The notes beneath the pieces are model-generated. The model was not told where the DNA came from and ran no database searches. It saw nothing but the letters and a program-made list of their open reading frames with translations. DNA of 28,743 nt from contig JBAYOD010000009.1 in assembly GCA_041678445.1 (NCBI GenBank), positions 1-28,743 on the forward strand. Direction: 5' to 3'. Positions 13,576 through 22,701 of this stretch are shown here, piece after piece (position 1 is the first letter of the stretch; every line of letters starts with the position of its first letter). The DNA comes from Zeimonas sp041678445 (GTDB taxonomy: Bacteria; Pseudomonadota; Gammaproteobacteria; Burkholderiales; Burkholderiaceae_E). The position numbers and the translations under genes were made by a program.

Positions 13576-16287
13576 ATGTCAGCGGTCCCCAACCAGCGGC
13601 CCGCCGCGAATGATCCGGTCGACATCGATGCCGTCGAAACCAGCGAATGGCTCGACGCGCTCGAGGCGGTCATCGATCGCGAAGGTCCGGAGCGCGCGCA
13701 TTTCCTGCTCGAGAAGATGGTCGAGAAGGCGCGTCGCTCGGGCGCCTTCCTGCCATTCTCGGCCAATACCGCCTACGTCAACACCATTCCCACCCAGCTC
13801 GAGGCCCGCTCGCCCGGCAACGCCGAGTACGAGGAGCGCATCCGTTCGTACATCCGCTGGAATGCAATGGCGATGGTCGTGCGGGCCAACAAGCACGATC
13901 CGTCGGACGGCGGCGACCTGGGCGGCCACCTGGCCTCGTTCGCGTCGCTGGCCACGATGATCGGCACCGGCCAGCACCACTTCTGGCATGCTCCGCACGA
14001 GGGCCACGGTGGCGATCTCGTCTATTTCCAGGGGCACTCGGCCCCGGGCATCTACGGCCGGGCCTTCCTGGAAGGCCGGCTGAGCGAGGAGCAGCTCGAT
14101 CACTTCCGCCAGGAAGTCGGCGGCAAGGGCCTGTCCTCGTATCCGCACCCGAAGCTGATGCCGGATTTCTGGCAGTTTCCGACGGTGTCGATGGGGCTGG
14201 GTCCGCTGATGGCGATCTACCAGGCCCGCTTCCTGAAATACCTGCATGCGCGCGGCATTGCCGACACCAGCAACCGCAAGGTCTGGGTGTTCTGCGGCGA
14301 CGGCGAGATGGATGAACCCGAATCGCTGGGCGCGATCAGCCTGGCCTCGCGCGAGAAGCTCGACAACCTGATCTTCGTCATCAACTGCAACCTGCAGCGG
14401 CTCGATGGCCCGGTGCGCGGCAACGGCAAGATCATCCAGGAACTCGAAGCCGATTTCCGGGGTTCGGGCTGGAACGTGATCAAGCTGATCTGGGGTTCGT
14501 ACTGGGATCCGCTGCTGGCGCGCGACACCGAAGGCATCCTGCGGCGCGTGATGGAAGAAACCGTCGACGGCGAGTACCAGGCCTACAAGGCCAATGACGG
14601 CGCCTTCGTGCGCAAGCATTTCTTCGGCAAGCATCCGAAGCTGCTCGAGATGGTCTCGCGGATGACCGACGACGACGTCTGGCGGCTGAACCGCGGCGGG
14701 CATGATCCGCACAAGGTCTATGCGGCCTTCCACGCGGCCGTCAACCATCACGGCCAGCCGACGGTGATCCTGGCCAAGACGGTCAAGGGCTACGGCATGG
14801 GCCGTGCCGGCGAGGCCAAGAACCCCACCCACCAGCTCAAGAAGCTCGACGCCGAGACGGTGCGTCAGTTCCGCGATCGTTTCAACATCCCGGTGCCGGT
14901 CGACGAGCTGGAATCGCTGCCTTTCTTCAGGCCGGATCCCGAATCGCCCGAGATGAAGTACATGCTCGAGCGCCGGGCCGCCCTCGGTGGCTCGCTGCCG
15001 CAGCGTCGGCGCAAAGCTTCCGAGCATATCCCGGTACCCGGGCTCGATGCCTTCCAGGCCGTGCTCGAACCGACTGCCGAGGGTCGCGAGATCTCGACCA
15101 CCCAGGCCTTCGTCCGGATCCTCACGCAACTGCTGCGCGACAAGACGGTCGGGCCGCGCGTCGTGCCGATCGTGCCCGACGAGGCGCGCACCTTCGGCAT
15201 GGAAGGGATGTTCCGGCAACTGGCCATCTACACCCCCGGCGGCCAGAAGTACACGCCGGTCGACAAGGATCAGGTCATGTACTACCGCGAGGATGCGGCC
15301 GGCCAGATCCTGCAGGAGGGGATCAACGAGGCGGGCGCGTTCTGCTCGTGGATCGCTGCGGCGACGTCGTATTCGACGAACGACCGCATCATGATCCCGT
15401 TCTACATCTACTACTCGATGTTCGGCTTCCAGCGCGTCGGCGATCTCGCCTGGGCGGCCGGCGACATGCAGGCGCGCGGCTTCCTGCTGGGCGGGACGGC
15501 CGGCCGGACCACGCTGAACGGCGAGGGCCTGCAGCACGAGGACGGGCACAGCCACATCCTGTCGTCGACGATCCCGAACTGCGTCTCGTACGATCCGACC
15601 TTCGCTCACGAGGTCGCGGTGCTGGTCCAGCACGGCCTGAAGCGGATGATCGAGAATCAGGAGGACGTCTACTTCTACCTGACCCTGATGAACGAGAACT
15701 ACGCCCAGCCCGGCCTGAAGGCCGGCGACGAGGAGGGCATCATCCGGGGCGGCTACCAGATCATCCAGGGGCCGGCGAAAGCCAAGCATCGCGTGCAACT
15801 GCTCGGCTCCGGCACCATCCTGCGCGAGGTGATCGCGGCCGCGGAACTCCTCGAGAAGGACTGGGGGGTGGCCGCCGACGTCTGGAGCATCACCAGCTTC
15901 ACCGAGCTGCGCCGCGACGGCATGGACTGCGAGCGGCTGAACCTGCTGAACCCGACCGCCAAGCCCAGGATCCCCTACGTGACAGCGATGTTCGAGAAGA
16001 CCGAAGGGCCGATCGTCGCCTCCACCGACTACATGAAGCTGTTTGCAGACCAGATCCGGCCCTATCTGCCGAAAGGGCGCCGCTACCATGTACTCGGCAC
16101 CGACGGCTTCGGGCGCTCCGACTTCCGCTACCGGCTGCGCGAACACTTCGAGATCGACCGCCATTTCGTGACCCTTGCGGCACTGAGATCGCTGGCCGAC
16201 GACGGCGCCCTGCCGGCGAAGAAGCTTGCCGAGGCCATTGCGAAGTACGACATCGACGTCAACAAAGCCAATCCGCACCATGCTTGA
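13576..16287 (+). CDS. aceE: Pyruvate dehydrogenase E1 component, homodimeric type
   Basis: The 903-aa AceE-type E1 decarboxylates pyruvate with thiamine diphosphate and passes the acetyl group to the lipoyl arm of E2. The ThDP/Mg motif GDGEMDE lies at residues 241-247. Other hallmark stretches are GHDPHKVYAA, the transketolase-like pyrimidine region from about residue 500 (EARTFGMEGMFRQ), and YYREDAAGQILQEGINEAGA. The length suits the family (about 890 aa). The ATG at 13576 has AGAGAGGAG ending 5 bases upstream. An ATG at 13571 is out of frame, and the longer frame from 13504 would overlap the promoter. It is the first gene of the aceE-aceF-lpdA operon, 27 bases before aceF. Confidence 0.97.
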   Translation: MSAVPNQRPAANDPVDIDAVETSEWLDALEAVIDREGPERAHFLLEKMVEKARRSGAFLPFSANTAYVNTIPTQLEARSPGNAEYEERIRSYIRWNAMAMVVRANKHDPSDGGDLGGHLASFASLATMIGTGQHHFWHAPHEGHGGDLVYFQGHSAPGIYGRAFLEGRLSEEQLDHFRQEVGGKGLSSYPHPKLMPDFWQFPTVSMGLGPLMAIYQARFLKYLHARGIADTSNRKVWVFCGDGEMDEPESLGAISLASREKLDNLIFVINCNLQRLDGPVRGNGKIIQELEADFRGSGWNVIKLIWGSYWDPLLARDTEGILRRVMEETVDGEYQAYKANDGAFVRKHFFGKHPKLLEMVSRMTDDDVWRLNRGGHDPHKVYAAFHAAVNHHGQPTVILAKTVKGYGMGRAGEAKNPTHQLKKLDAETVRQFRDRFNIPVPVDELESLPFFRPDPESPEMKYMLERRAALGGSLPQRRRKASEHIPVPGLDAFQAVLEPTAEGREISTTQAFVRILTQLLRDKTVGPRVVPIVPDEARTFGMEGMFRQLAIYTPGGQKYTPVDKDQVMYYREDAAGQILQEGINEAGAFCSWIAAATSYSTNDRIMIPFYIYYSMFGFQRVGDLAWAAGDMQARGFLLGGTAGRTTLNGEGLQHEDGHSHILSSTIPNCVSYDPTFAHEVAVLVQHGLKRMIENQEDVYFYLTLMNENYAQPGLKAGDEEGIIRGGYQIIQGPAKAKHRVQLLGSGTILREVIAAAELLEKDWGVAADVWSITSFTELRRDGMDCERLNLLNPTAKPRIPYVTAMFEKTEGPIVASTDYMKLFADQIRPYLPKGRRYHVLGTDGFGRSDFRYRLREHFEIDRHFVTLAALRSLADDGALPAKKLAEAIAKYDIDVNKANPHHA

Positions 16288-16314
16288 CCGGCTTGCTCCA
16301 CGAGGCACATGAAG

Positions 16315-17676
16315 ATGAGCGCGATCGAAGTGAAGGTGCCGAACATCGGCGAGTTCAAGGACGTCGAGGTGATCGAGGTTCTGGTCCAGGCGGGCGACAC
16401 GATTGCTGTCGAGCAGTCGCTGATCACCGTCGAATCGGACAAGGCGTCGATGGAGATTCCGTCCTCGCTGGCAGGGCGGATCACCGAGCTGCGGGTCAAG
16501 GTCGGTGACAAGGTGTCCGAAGGCAGCCTGCTCGCGATGCTCGAAGCGGACGCTGCCGAGACAGCGGCGCCCCCCGCAGCCCCGTCCGATCCCGCGCCGC
16601 CGCCGGCCGAACCAGCAGCGGATCGGGCCATTGCTGCAGCCACCTCTCCGACGCCGCCGGCAGGCACCGGCGGCCCGGCCACCCAGCCTTCGGAGCTGGC
16701 CACACCGGTGCAGACCACGGCGCTCAGTGAAGCCGGCCAGGCCGGAGCCCATGTCGTCAAGCCGCATGCGTCCCCGTCGGTGCGCCGCTTTGCGCGCGAA
16801 CTCGGAGTCGATCTGGCCCGGGTCAGCGGCACGGGTCCCAAGCAGCGGATTACTCATGACGACGTCCGGAACTGGGTCAAGGGCACGATCGCCCGCGCCG
16901 ACGCTGGCGGTGCAGCAGCGCCGGCCGGCGCCGATGGCAGCGCCCTCGGACTGATCCCGTGGCCCAGCGTCGACTTCGGGAAGTTCGGCCCGATCGAAAC
17001 CCGGCCGGTGGCCCGCATCCGCAAGATCTCGGCGGCCAACCTGCACCGCAACTGGGTGATGATTCCGCACGTCACCAACCATGACGAAGCCGACATCACC
17101 GAACTCGAGGCCTTCCGCGTCCAGTTGAACCAGGAGCAGGGCAAGGAGGGCGTCAAGCTGACGCTGCTGGCCTTCCTGATCAAGGCCTGCGTGGCGACGC
17201 TGCAGAAGTTCCCCGAGTTCAACGCTTCGCTCGACGGCGAGAACGTGGTCCTGAAGCAGTACTGGCACATCGGTTTTGCCGCCGACACGCCGAATGGCCT
17301 GATGGTCCCGGTGATCCGCGATGCCGACAAGAAGGGCATCCTCGAGATTGCACGGGAAACTGCCGAGCTCGCGGCCAAGGCGCGCGAGGGCAAGCTGGCC
17401 CTGGCCGACATGCAGGGCGGCACCTTCTCGATCTCCAGCCTCGGCGGCATCGGCGGCACGGCTTTCACACCGATCATCAACGCCCCCGAGGTCGCGATTC
17501 TCGGTGTCTGCCGTTCAGTCATGAAGCCGGTCTGGGACGGCAAGAGCTTTCATCCCCGGCTGGTTCTGCCGCTGTCGCTGTCCTGGGACCATCGGGTCGT
17601 GGATGGCGCGGCGGCAGCCCGCTTCAATGTCCATCTGGCCCGGCTGCTCGCGGATTTTCGCCGCGTGATGCTCTGA
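16315..17676 (+). CDS. aceF: Pyruvate dehydrogenase E2, dihydrolipoyl acetyltransferase, single lipoyl domain
   Basis: The 453-aa E2 core protein of the pyruvate dehydrogenase complex. There is one N-terminal lipoyl domain with the lipoylated lysine expected at Lys43 (ESDKASMEIPS). An Ala/Pro-rich linker (about 80-145) follows, then a peripheral subunit-binding domain (SPSVRRFARELGVDL to THDDVRNWVKG, about 148-188). The catalytic acetyltransferase domain has the active-site HRVVDG (His426, Asp430) near the C-terminus. E. coli AceF has three lipoyl domains; this form has one, and its partner E3 carries another. I prefer the ATG at 16315 (GAGG 9 bases upstream, MSAIEVKVP as in relatives). An ATG at 16309, two codons earlier, is possible. 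Confidence 0.96.
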   Translation: MSAIEVKVPNIGEFKDVEVIEVLVQAGDTIAVEQSLITVESDKASMEIPSSLAGRITELRVKVGDKVSEGSLLAMLEADAAETAAPPAAPSDPAPPPAEPAADRAIAAATSPTPPAGTGGPATQPSELATPVQTTALSEAGQAGAHVVKPHASPSVRRFARELGVDLARVSGTGPKQRITHDDVRNWVKGTIARADAGGAAAPAGADGSALGLIPWPSVDFGKFGPIETRPVARIRKISAANLHRNWVMIPHVTNHDEADITELEAFRVQLNQEQGKEGVKLTLLAFLIKACVATLQKFPEFNASLDGENVVLKQYWHIGFAADTPNGLMVPVIRDADKKGILEIARETAELAAKAREGKLALADMQGGTFSISSLGGIGGTAFTPIINAPEVAILGVCRSVMKPVWDGKSFHPRLVLPLSLSWDHRVVDGAAAARFNVHLARLLADFRRVML

Positions 17677-17692
17677 TCGAGGCGCGACGACG

Positions 17693-19522
17693 ATGAGCAC
17701 GATCGAAGTGAAGGTTCCCAACATCGGCGACTTCAAGGACGTCGAGGTGATCGAGGTGCTGGTCAAGGCAGGTGACCAGGTCGACCCGGAACAGTCGCTG
17801 GTAACGGTGGAGTCGGACAAGGCCTCGATGGAAATCCCGTCGTCGGCCGGCGGCGTTGTGCGCGAGATGCGCGTGAAGCTCGGCGACAAGCTGTCCGAAG
17901 GCAGCGTGCTGCTGGTGCTCGATGCCCGGGACGACACCGCGGCAGACGGCGCAGCCAGCCCCCCAGCGGCGGCAGCCGACCGCGCCCCGGCGAGTGCTGC
18001 AAGCGAGCCGGCACCGGCCGGCGCCAGCCCGGCCCAGTCAGCGACACCGGCTCAGCCCGCTGTCGCGACATCGGTTGCCGGCCCCGCCGATCACCAGTGC
18101 CGGTTGATGGTGCTGGGCGGCGGCCCGGGCGGCTACTCGGCGGCGTTCCGGGCGGCCGACCTGGGTCTGGACGTCGTGCTCGTCGAACGCTACCCGACGC
18201 TCGGCGGCGTGTGCCTGAACGTGGGCTGCATCCCGTCCAAGGCGCTGCTGCACGTGGCGTCGGTCGTCGACGAAGCCCGCCACCTCGCGAAGGTCGGCGT
18301 CAGCTTCGGGGAACCGAAGATCGACCTCGATGCGCTGCGCGCCCACAAGGACCAGGTGGTCGGCAAGCTCACCAGCGGCCTCGCCGCCATGGCCAAGGCC
18401 CGCAAGGTACGGGTGCTGCGCGGCTACGCCCGGTTCGTCGATCCGAATCATGTCGAGATCGAAGTCACCACCGGCACCGGCCAGGACCGGAGCGGCGAGA
18501 AGCAATTGCTGCGCTTCGAGCAGGCGATCGTGGCGGCCGGCTCGATGCCGGTGCAGTTGCCCTTCCTGCCGCAGGACCCGCGCATCGTCGACTCCACCGG
18601 AGCGCTCGAACTGCCCGGCGTGCCGAAGAAGCTGCTGGTGATCGGCGGCGGGATCATCGGGCTGGAAATGGCCTCGGTGTATTCGACGCTGGGCGCCCGC
18701 ATCGATGTGGTCGAGATGCTCGACGGACTGATGGGAGGCGCCGATCGCGATCTGGTCAGGGTCTGGCAGAAATTCAACGCCGGCCGCTTCGATCAGGTGA
18801 TGCTCAAGACCCGGGCGAGCCGGGTCGAGGCGCACGACGAAGGGATCCACGTCTGGTTCGAAGGCGAGAGCGCGCCTGCCGGTCCGCAGGTCTACGACCT
18901 CGTGCTCAGCGCGGTCGGGCGCAGCCCGAATGGCGGCCGGATCGGCGCCGGGAATGCCGGTGTGGCCGTCGATGCACGCGGCTTTATCGCGGTCGACAGT
19001 CAGATGCGCACGAATGTCGGCCACATCTTCGCGATCGGCGACATCGTCGGCCAGCCCATGCTGGCCCACAAGGCCGTGCACGAAGGTCATGTAGCGGCGG
19101 AAGCCGCGGCTGGCGAGAAGGCCTTCTTCGACGCCCGGGTGATCCCCTCGGTGGCGTTCACCGATCCCGAAGTCGCCTGGGTCGGCGTGACGGAGGATGA
19201 AGCGCGCGCCAGCGGGCTGAAGGTCGGCAAGGCGGTCTTCCCGTGGGCCGCTTCGGGCCGGGCGATCGCCAATGGCCGCGACGAAGGTTTCACGAAGCTG
19301 CTGTTCGACGAGGAAACCCGCCGGGTCGTCGGGGGTGCGATCGTCGGCACGAACGCCGGCGACATGATCGGCGAGATCGCACTGGCCATCGAGATGGGCT
19401 GCGACGCCACCGATATCGGTCGCACGATTCACCCGCACCCGACGCTGGGCGAGTCGATCGGCATGGCAGCCGAAGTCTACGAGGGCGTCTGTACCGATCT
19501 GCCGCCTCCGCGCAAGCGTTGA
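17693..19522 (+). CDS. lpdA: Pyruvate dehydrogenase E3, dihydrolipoyl dehydrogenase with N-terminal lipoyl domain
   Basis: The 609-aa E3 has an extra N-terminal lipoyl domain (residues 1-78, Lys43), an Ala/Pro linker (about 80-135), and a full FAD/NAD disulfide oxidoreductase. FAD motif GGGPGG is at 142-147, the redox cysteines are Cys174 and Cys179 (CLNVGC), NAD motif GGGIIGLEMASV comes next, and the dimer-interface catalytic pair is His582 and Glu587 in HPHPTLGES. It reoxidises dihydrolipoamide with NAD+. The ATG at 17693 follows GAGG, 16 bases after the aceF stop. Its lipoyl domain is nearly a copy of the aceF one, so duplication between the two genes is evident. Confidence 0.96.
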   Translation: MSTIEVKVPNIGDFKDVEVIEVLVKAGDQVDPEQSLVTVESDKASMEIPSSAGGVVREMRVKLGDKLSEGSVLLVLDARDDTAADGAASPPAAAADRAPASAASEPAPAGASPAQSATPAQPAVATSVAGPADHQCRLMVLGGGPGGYSAAFRAADLGLDVVLVERYPTLGGVCLNVGCIPSKALLHVASVVDEARHLAKVGVSFGEPKIDLDALRAHKDQVVGKLTSGLAAMAKARKVRVLRGYARFVDPNHVEIEVTTGTGQDRSGEKQLLRFEQAIVAAGSMPVQLPFLPQDPRIVDSTGALELPGVPKKLLVIGGGIIGLEMASVYSTLGARIDVVEMLDGLMGGADRDLVRVWQKFNAGRFDQVMLKTRASRVEAHDEGIHVWFEGESAPAGPQVYDLVLSAVGRSPNGGRIGAGNAGVAVDARGFIAVDSQMRTNVGHIFAIGDIVGQPMLAHKAVHEGHVAAEAAAGEKAFFDARVIPSVAFTDPEVAWVGVTEDEARASGLKVGKAVFPWAASGRAIANGRDEGFTKLLFDEETRRVVGGAIVGTNAGDMIGEIALAIEMGCDATDIGRTIHPHPTLGESIGMAAEVYEGVCTDLPPPRKR

Positions 19523-19530
19523 GCGGACTT

Positions 19531-19570
19531 CCCGGTGTGAAGCGGCCAACCCCACACGCTTCACACCGGG
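19531..19570 (+). terminator. Strong stem-loop after the pyruvate dehydrogenase operon
   Basis: A perfect 14-bp inverted repeat (CCCGGTGTGAAGCG at 19531-19544 with its complement at 19557-19570) surrounds a 12-base loop and starts 9 bases after the lpdA stop. No T-tract follows. It may act as a terminator or a 3'-end stabiliser separating the operon from the TRAP gene. Confidence 0.65.
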
Positions 19571-19684
19571 ACGGCATGAAGGCGTTTACACTTCGGGCAT
19601 GCCCCCGTTGCGAGGCATCGTTCTGCTCACCTGCGGGTCGTGCGCTGGTGGCCTTCAATCAACGAAAAAGACGGAGCACCTACG

Positions 19685-20767
19685 ATGGATCGTCGTTCCC
19701 TGATCAAGAATGCCGGGATGGCCGGTATCCTGGCCACCGGCGTCGCCCCTGCCGTACACGCGCAGGCGGCCGTGCGCTGGCGTCTGGCCACCAGCTTTCC
19801 GAAATCGCTGGAAACCCTGCACGGCTGTGCGGTGAAGTTTTCCGAAACCGTCAACGCGCTGTCGGGCGGCAAGTTCGAAGTGTCGGTGCATGCCGCCGGC
19901 GAGCTGATTCCGCCGTTCGGCATCGTCGATGCGCTGGCCAGCGACACGATCGAGATGGGCGAAACCGCAGCCTATTACTACACGGGCAAGAATCCGGTCT
20001 TTGCCTTCGGCTGCGCAGTGCCCTTCGGCCTGACGGCCAACCAGAATCTGGCCTGGAAAGAGCAGGGCAACGGGCGCAAGCTGCTCGACGAGGTGTATGC
20101 GAACTACAACCTCTTTTCCCTGAGCGCGCTGAACACCGGCACCCAGATGGGCGGCTGGTACCGCAAGGAGATCAATTCGCCGGACGACCTCAAGGGCCTG
20201 AAGATGCGCCTGGGCGGCGGCGTGTTCGGCGAGTCGATGGCCAAGCTGGGTGTCGTCGCGCAGAACATGCCCGGCGGCGAGGTCTACCAGGCGCTGGAAA
20301 AGGGCACGCTCGACGCGGCCGAGTTCGTCGGCCCCTATGACGACGAGCGTCTCGGTTACAACAAGGTCACCAAGTTCTACTACTACAACGCGTGGTGGGA
20401 GGGCGGTGCCGACCTCGAGTTCTTCATCAACCGCAAAGCCTTCGCCAAGCTGTCGCCCGAGAACCAGGCCATCGTTCGGGCCGCTGCCGCTGTGACCTAC
20501 AACGACGGCACGACCAAGTACCTGACCCTGAACCCGCCTGCGCTCAAGCGCATCGTGGCCAGCGGCATCCAGTTCAAGCCCTTCCCGAAGAGCGTCGTCG
20601 ACGCCGGCTTCAAGGCCGCGCAGGAAGTGTATGCCGAGCACAGCGCCAAGTCGCCGGAGTTCAAGCGGATCTTCGAGGACATGCGGGCCTTCCAGCGCGA
20701 CCAGGTTCTCTGGAACCGCGTATCGGAACTGCAGTTCACGCAGACCATGGCAATGCTCAAGATCTGA
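19685..20767 (+). CDS. TRAP transporter substrate-binding protein, DctP family (TakP-like)
   Basis: A 360-aa periplasmic binding protein. It starts with a twin-arginine signal (MDRRSLIKNAG...HAQ), so it is probably exported folded by Tat. The mature part has the DctP pattern: RWRLATSFPKS, AAGEL.PPFGIVDAL, SGTIEMG-like DTIEMGETAAYYY, and YYYNAWWEGGADLEFFINRKAF. The WWEGG/ALEF-type stretch and general length resemble TakP, which binds alpha-keto acids such as pyruvate, so a 2-oxoacid ligand is a reasonable inference. The ATG at 19685 follows GGAG by 8 bases; the frame to 19640 is not needed. Its probable permease partners DctM/DctQ converge from the opposite strand. Confidence 0.9.
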   Translation: MDRRSLIKNAGMAGILATGVAPAVHAQAAVRWRLATSFPKSLETLHGCAVKFSETVNALSGGKFEVSVHAAGELIPPFGIVDALASDTIEMGETAAYYYTGKNPVFAFGCAVPFGLTANQNLAWKEQGNGRKLLDEVYANYNLFSLSALNTGTQMGGWYRKEINSPDDLKGLKMRLGGGVFGESMAKLGVVAQNMPGGEVYQALEKGTLDAAEFVGPYDDERLGYNKVTKFYYYNAWWEGGADLEFFINRKAFAKLSPENQAIVRAAAAVTYNDGTTKYLTLNPPALKRIVASGIQFKPFPKSVVDAGFKAAQEVYAEHSAKSPEFKRIFEDMRAFQRDQVLWNRVSELQFTQTMAMLKI

Positions 20768-20778
20768 GCGCGCTTCGC

Positions 20779-20796
20779 CCGGGACCCTGGTCCCGG
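20779..20796. terminator. Hairpin between the convergent dctP and dctM genes
   Basis: CCGGGAC (20779-20785) pairs with GTCCCGG (20790-20796) around a CCTG tetraloop, in the 74-base space between two gene ends. It is symmetric, so it could serve both strands. Confidence 0.5.
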
Positions 20797-20841
20797 CCCG
20801 GAGCGGTCAGGCCGCCCCGGGCCGTCTGGCTTCGGTGCGCC

Positions 20842-22683
20842 CTATGGCTGGCCAGCCGGTGGCGGCTGCCCGTTCGCCTCCTGCTGCCTTGCCGACTGTT
20901 CGAGCAGCTCCTTCAACGGGTCGTAGGCGTTCTCGTCGGGAGTGGGGATCTCGATGCTCCGGCCGTCACCCGAGCCGGGCATCTCCAGCCCGGGGATCTC
21001 CAGACCCGGCAGTTCGGAGCCGAAGCCCGGTGCGTTTTCCAGATCCTGCAGGATCTGGGTCCCGATCGATTCCATTTCGGCACTGGACCGCTGGTCGACA
21101 TCACGGCTGACCATGCCGGGGAAGGCAATCAGGACGGCCACCATGCAGAGCTGCATGATCAGGAAGGGAATCGCGCCCTTGTAGATCTGCATCGTGGTGA
21201 CCGGATCCATGTGCTTGCCGGTGACCGGATCCACATAGGGTTTGTCGGGCGCGACCGAGCGCAGGTAGAACAGTGCAAACCCGAACGGCGGGTGCAGGAA
21301 GGAGGTCTGCATGTTGACCGCCAGCAGCACGCCGAACCAGACCAGGTCGATCCCCATCTTGTCCGCGATCGGCACGAGCACGGGCACGACGATGAAGGCG
21401 AGCTCGAAGAAATCGAGAAAGAACGCCAGCACGAAGATCATGACGTTCACGAAGATCAGGAAGCCGAGCTCGCCGCCGGGCAGCTTGGCCATCAGGTGCT
21501 CGACCCAGACCGGTCCGTCGGCCGCCTGGAACACCATGCTGAAGATGGTGGCGCCGATCAGGATGAACATCACGAACGAGGACAGCCGGGTGGTCGTCGC
21601 CAGCGCCTGCTTGAGCAGCGACCAGCTCAGGCGCCCGCGCATGGTGGCCATGATCAGCGCCCCCATCGCGCCCATCGCGCCGCCCTCGGTGGGAGTGGCC
21701 ACGCCCAGGAAGATCGTCCCCAGGACCAGGAAGATCAGCAGCAACGGCGGGATCAGCACGAAGGTGACCCGCTCGGCCAGCTTGGACAGCAGGCCCAGGT
21801 GGGTGACCCGGTTGACGACGGCGATCAGCCAGGCGACGAACACGCCGCCGCACATGGCCACGACGATCTTCTCGTCGGTGGCGACGAACTCGACCGGGTG
21901 GCCTTCCCACCAGGTATGGACCGCTTCCATGTGCTGGCCGAGGTACACGGCCACCGCGGTCGACAGGATGGCGAGGACGGCCAGTGACGGATAACCGTGG
22001 CTGCCATTGGCTTCGCGGAAGGTGCGGGCCTCCGGCGGCAGGGCCGGAACGGTTTCGGGCTTGAAGATCGCCAGGAAGACCACCCACAGGATGTACAGCC
22101 CCATCAAGGCGAAACCGGGGACGAAGGCGCCCAGGTACATGTCGCCCACGCTGGTGCCCATCTGGTCGGCCAGCACGATCAGCACCAGCGACGGCGGAAT
22201 GATCTGCGCCAGCGTGCCCGAGGCGGCGATCGTTCCGCTGGTCAGGCTGCGGCTGTAGCCATAGCGCAGCATGATGGGCATCGAGATCAGGCCCATCGAG
22301 ATCACCGAGGCGGCCACCACCCCGGTGGTGGCGGCAAGCATCGCGCCGACCAGGATCACGGCCAGTGCCAGGCCGCCGCGCAGCGGCCCGAAGACCTGGC
22401 CGACCGAGTCCAGCAGATCCTCTGCCATGCCGCTGCGTTCCAAGACCAGGCCCATCAGCGTGAAGAAGGGCACGGCCAGCAAGGTCTCGTTGCCCATGAT
22501 GCCGATCAGGCGAAAAGGCAGCACCGCCAGGATGGAGGGCGGGAAGATCTCGAGCACGACGCCGAGCAAGCCGAAGAACAGGCCGGCAGCGCCCAGGCTG
22601 AAAGCGACCGGAAAGCCCAGGACCAGGAAGAAGATCAGCCCCGCGAACATCAGGGGGGCGTAGTTGGCGGTGATGAATTCCAT
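20842..22683 (-). CDS. TRAP transporter large permease DctM, enlarged form with repetitive C-terminal tail
   Basis: The 613-aa DctM/TakM-type permease is the Na+-coupled transport subunit of a TRAP system in the inner membrane. Conserved DctM stretches are present: LGFPVAFSL, NETLLAVPFFTLMG, IPPSLVLIV and GVATPTEGGAMGA (about 327-339). The family norm is about 430 aa. Here roughly residues 215-310 form an insertion with extra hydrophobic segments, and residues 524-613 form a soluble tail. The tail has the repeat LPGLEIPGLEMPG and ends in a Pro/Gln-rich stretch. The ATG at 22683 lies 18 bases after the dctQ stop; the ribosome site is weak, suggesting coupling. The partner binding protein is most likely the convergent dctP-like gene. 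Confidence 0.9.
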   Translation of the reverse strand: MEFITANYAPLMFAGLIFFLVLGFPVAFSLGAAGLFFGLLGVVLEIFPPSILAVLPFRLIGIMGNETLLAVPFFTLMGLVLERSGMAEDLLDSVGQVFGPLRGGLALAVILVGAMLAATTGVVAASVISMGLISMPIMLRYGYSRSLTSGTIAASGTLAQIIPPSLVLIVLADQMGTSVGDMYLGAFVPGFALMGLYILWVVFLAIFKPETVPALPPEARTFREANGSHGYPSLAVLAILSTAVAVYLGQHMEAVHTWWEGHPVEFVATDEKIVVAMCGGVFVAWLIAVVNRVTHLGLLSKLAERVTFVLIPPLLLIFLVLGTIFLGVATPTEGGAMGAMGALIMATMRGRLSWSLLKQALATTTRLSSFVMFILIGATIFSMVFQAADGPVWVEHLMAKLPGGELGFLIFVNVMIFVLAFFLDFFELAFIVVPVLVPIADKMGIDLVWFGVLLAVNMQTSFLHPPFGFALFYLRSVAPDKPYVDPVTGKHMDPVTTMQIYKGAIPFLIMQLCMVAVLIAFPGMVSRDVDQRSSAEMESIGTQILQDLENAPGFGSELPGLEIPGLEMPGSGDGRSIEIPTPDENAYDPLKELLEQSARQQEANGQPPPAGQP

Positions 22684-22701
22684 GATGAGGGGCCGCCGCG
22701 A

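Noticed and set aside
13579..17268. A 1229-codon open frame antisense to aceE and aceF
   Set aside because: It mirrors the real genes' codon structure in GC-rich DNA. The translation is rich in His, Arg and Asp without domains, and the sense strand encodes certain proteins.
18038..19564. A 508-codon open frame antisense to lpdA
   Set aside because: It has the same GC-driven shadow pattern. The product has no recognisable motif and lies opposite a fully conserved E3.
20392..21987. A 531-codon plus-strand frame running from the TRAP binding protein gene into the antisense of dctM
   Set aside because: It crosses two certain genes and their terminator, and gives His/Asp/Gln-rich sequence without homology.
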